DNA of 64,000 nucleotides, from contig JAIWNE010000021.1 of NCBI GenBank assembly GCA_025331445.1, forward strand, positions 62,001 to 126,000, in the 5' to 3' direction. The position numbers were made by a program, and so were the translations under genes. Below the pieces are notes generated by a model, which searched no databases, was not told where the DNA came from, and saw nothing but the letters and a program-made list of their open reading frames with translations. Origin of the DNA: Blakeslea trispora. Lineage: Eukaryota; Mucoromycota; Mucoromycetes; Mucorales; Choanephoraceae. Shown piece by piece: positions 62,709 through 64,000 of the stretch; the first letter of the stretch is position 1; the number at the start of each line of letters is the position of its first letter.

Positions 62709-64000
62709 ATGTATTCTTCCAGTAGCTCGAATGAAGACACTTACAGTATAGAAGAAGTCGATACAAAACTGTCCTACTCAAAATGTATATGTGCAACCAC
62801 TATTTGTTTTGAAATTAAACTAAATCTGCATTTTTCTATAGTAAAAACTTGTTTGTCAGAAAATGACATACAACGAAAGCATATTCATTATATCCAACCG
62901 CCCTCAAGCAGCATATCTTCTATATCGAATTCAACTGTTAATCGAAATAGACAATTGCATCATAGTGAATGCAACAGTATAAACATTGAATTCAAACACA
63001 AGCAACCTCAAAAGTTACGCAATACACCACTCACCTCGTACGTATTTACAAGAAGAATTAAAATAGTATTAACTTTTATCCTTCATTAGTCATGAACGAC
63101 ATCATCGAGTTTATAGTTGGTCAGGATTTAATGAAACATTATACCGACAGAAAATCAATCGCAATTCATTTTGTTCTCTATCAACTGCTGAAAAAGCCAA
63201 TCAGTATCTTCATTTTGATAAGCGCACAAACCCTCCACATGGCAAAAAATATGCAAAAGTAAGACTAGGGCGCACATTTTTCTTTCTTCATTTACTTATT
63301 TGGTGTTACAGATCAAGTCAAGAGTAAAAATAAACAGACGCTTTGAACGAGTTGTATTGGCTCAGACACTCGCATTTGGTTGCACTGCAACTGAAGTCTT
63401 TACAGATGCTGGCGTACCCATAACAGCAAGGAGTATTGAGAATGAAGAGCCAAAACAACCACTTGATGCTATTTGGGTTGTCCGCTTTAGTAAGAATGGA
63501 AAATACATGGCAACTGCTGGTCAGAGTTGCGTTATCAATGTTTGGAAAGTACTGAGAGATACGGATCTAAGTGATAATATTCTATTGAAAGACATTTTGC
63601 CTCATGAACAGTCAATCAAAGTATTTCATGATGCACCTGTTCGTATATACAACGGCCATACAGTGGACATATTAGACCTGAGTTGGTCAAAGGTAAATGC
63701 AAATTTCATGCAGCCAAAAAAAGAAAAGAAAATAATGTGTACTATAGAATAACTTTTTGTTGTCAGGGTCGATGGACAAGACTGTCAGGTAACATTTAGT
63801 TTTACAGATTATGTTTCTCCTGTTAAGCATATATGATATCAGATTATGGCACATATCGCAAGCCACTTGTCTTTGTGCATTTAGGCATACAGATATAGTG
63901 ACCAGTGTCCGTTTCCATCCAAAGGTATCTTTGTCGTTTTCCCGAAAAATTAAAGGAAGATCTCATTTGACACATCACATCTCAAAAATTAGGACGATAG
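62709..64000 (+). CDS. WDR44-like WD40-repeat protein (5' part, cut by window edge)
   Basis: Exons 62709-62784, 62842-63037, 63090-63258, 63312-63692, 63748-63788, 63843-63924 and 63993 onwards. The Ser-rich start leads to LDAIWVVRFSKNGKYMATAG, CVINVWKV, RIYNGHTVDILDLSWSK, NNFLLSGSMDKTVRLWHISQ and FRHTDIVTSVRFHPKDD, the opening WD40 blades of the WDR44 (Rab11-binding) and yeast YMR102C-type family. The first intron is 57 nt and open in frame, so its removal is inferred from the GTATAT and CTATAG sites. The blades beyond FHPK lie outside the window. Likely a scaffold in membrane trafficking by family, not shown by sequence. Confidence 0.85.

Overview
This window is nuclear DNA of a filamentous fungus, most likely an early-diverging Mucoromycota (Mucorales-like) species. 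It is AT-rich, and almost every gene carries several short introns of about 50-80 nt with GTAAGT-like donors and pyrimidine-rich AG acceptors. The gene set mixes universal eukaryotic genes with families typical of Mucoromycota: a fungal ELMO protein, an expanded C2H2 transposon-like family, and a metazoan-style 637-codon glutamate-cysteine ligase. No rRNA or tRNA gene, CRISPR array or bacterial-style operon was seen.

Layout. 1-3884 (minus): 5' two-thirds or so of REV3, cut by the window edge. 4094-6467 (minus): long-chain alcohol oxidase. 6468-9300: long spacer with an (AG)53 microsatellite. 9301-10549 (plus): 3-hydroxyisobutyrate dehydrogenase, convergent with mitoferrin (10831-11901, minus). 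12878-14370 (plus): an orphan seven-transmembrane protein. 17089-18925 (plus): APC-family amino-acid transporter. 19033-19236 (minus): COX17. 20465-20773 (minus): small EF-hand-like protein. 21386-22346 (plus): TRM8, convergent with a Rieske-domain protein (22380-22841, minus). 24268-30345 is the mobile-element zone: a C2H2 transposon-like gene split by one stop codon, a decayed Tc1/mariner transposase, and a perfect 25-bp-arm hairpin flanked by TA. 30625-31451 (minus): GNAT acetyltransferase. 32146-33472 (minus): DBP5-type helicase. 34523-36115 (minus): coiled-coil protein. 36431-38465 (minus): fusion of an alpha/beta hydrolase with a capping-enzyme-type phosphatase, divergent from HOP2 (38638-39501, plus), which is followed by a UQCC2-like gene (39603-40003). 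40501-40858: perfect 97-bp inverted repeat. 40969-42649 (plus): Ofd1/Tpa1 dioxygenase. 43310-45799 (plus): ELMO. 46579-48163 (plus): ACC-synthase-like PLP enzyme, convergent with VMA13 (48216-50271, minus). 50606-51971 (minus): acidic low-complexity protein. 55357-57628 (minus): glutamate-cysteine ligase. 58670-59898 (minus): TauD-type dioxygenase. 62709-64000 (plus): WDR44-like gene, cut by the window edge.

The genes are mostly independent housekeeping functions. Several concern mitochondria (HIBADH, mitoferrin, COX17, the UQCC2-like factor). Two neighbours, glutathione synthesis and a TauD-type oxygenase, could share a sulfur-metabolism theme, but that is only inference. The most distinctive items are the hydrolase-phosphatase fusion, the orphan seven-TM protein, the basic/aromatic-module acidic protein, the TA-flanked mini-hairpin and the long perfect inverted repeat. 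Exon boundaries given here were derived by hand from GT/AG sites, reading phase and family conservation; no alignment or RNA data were available.
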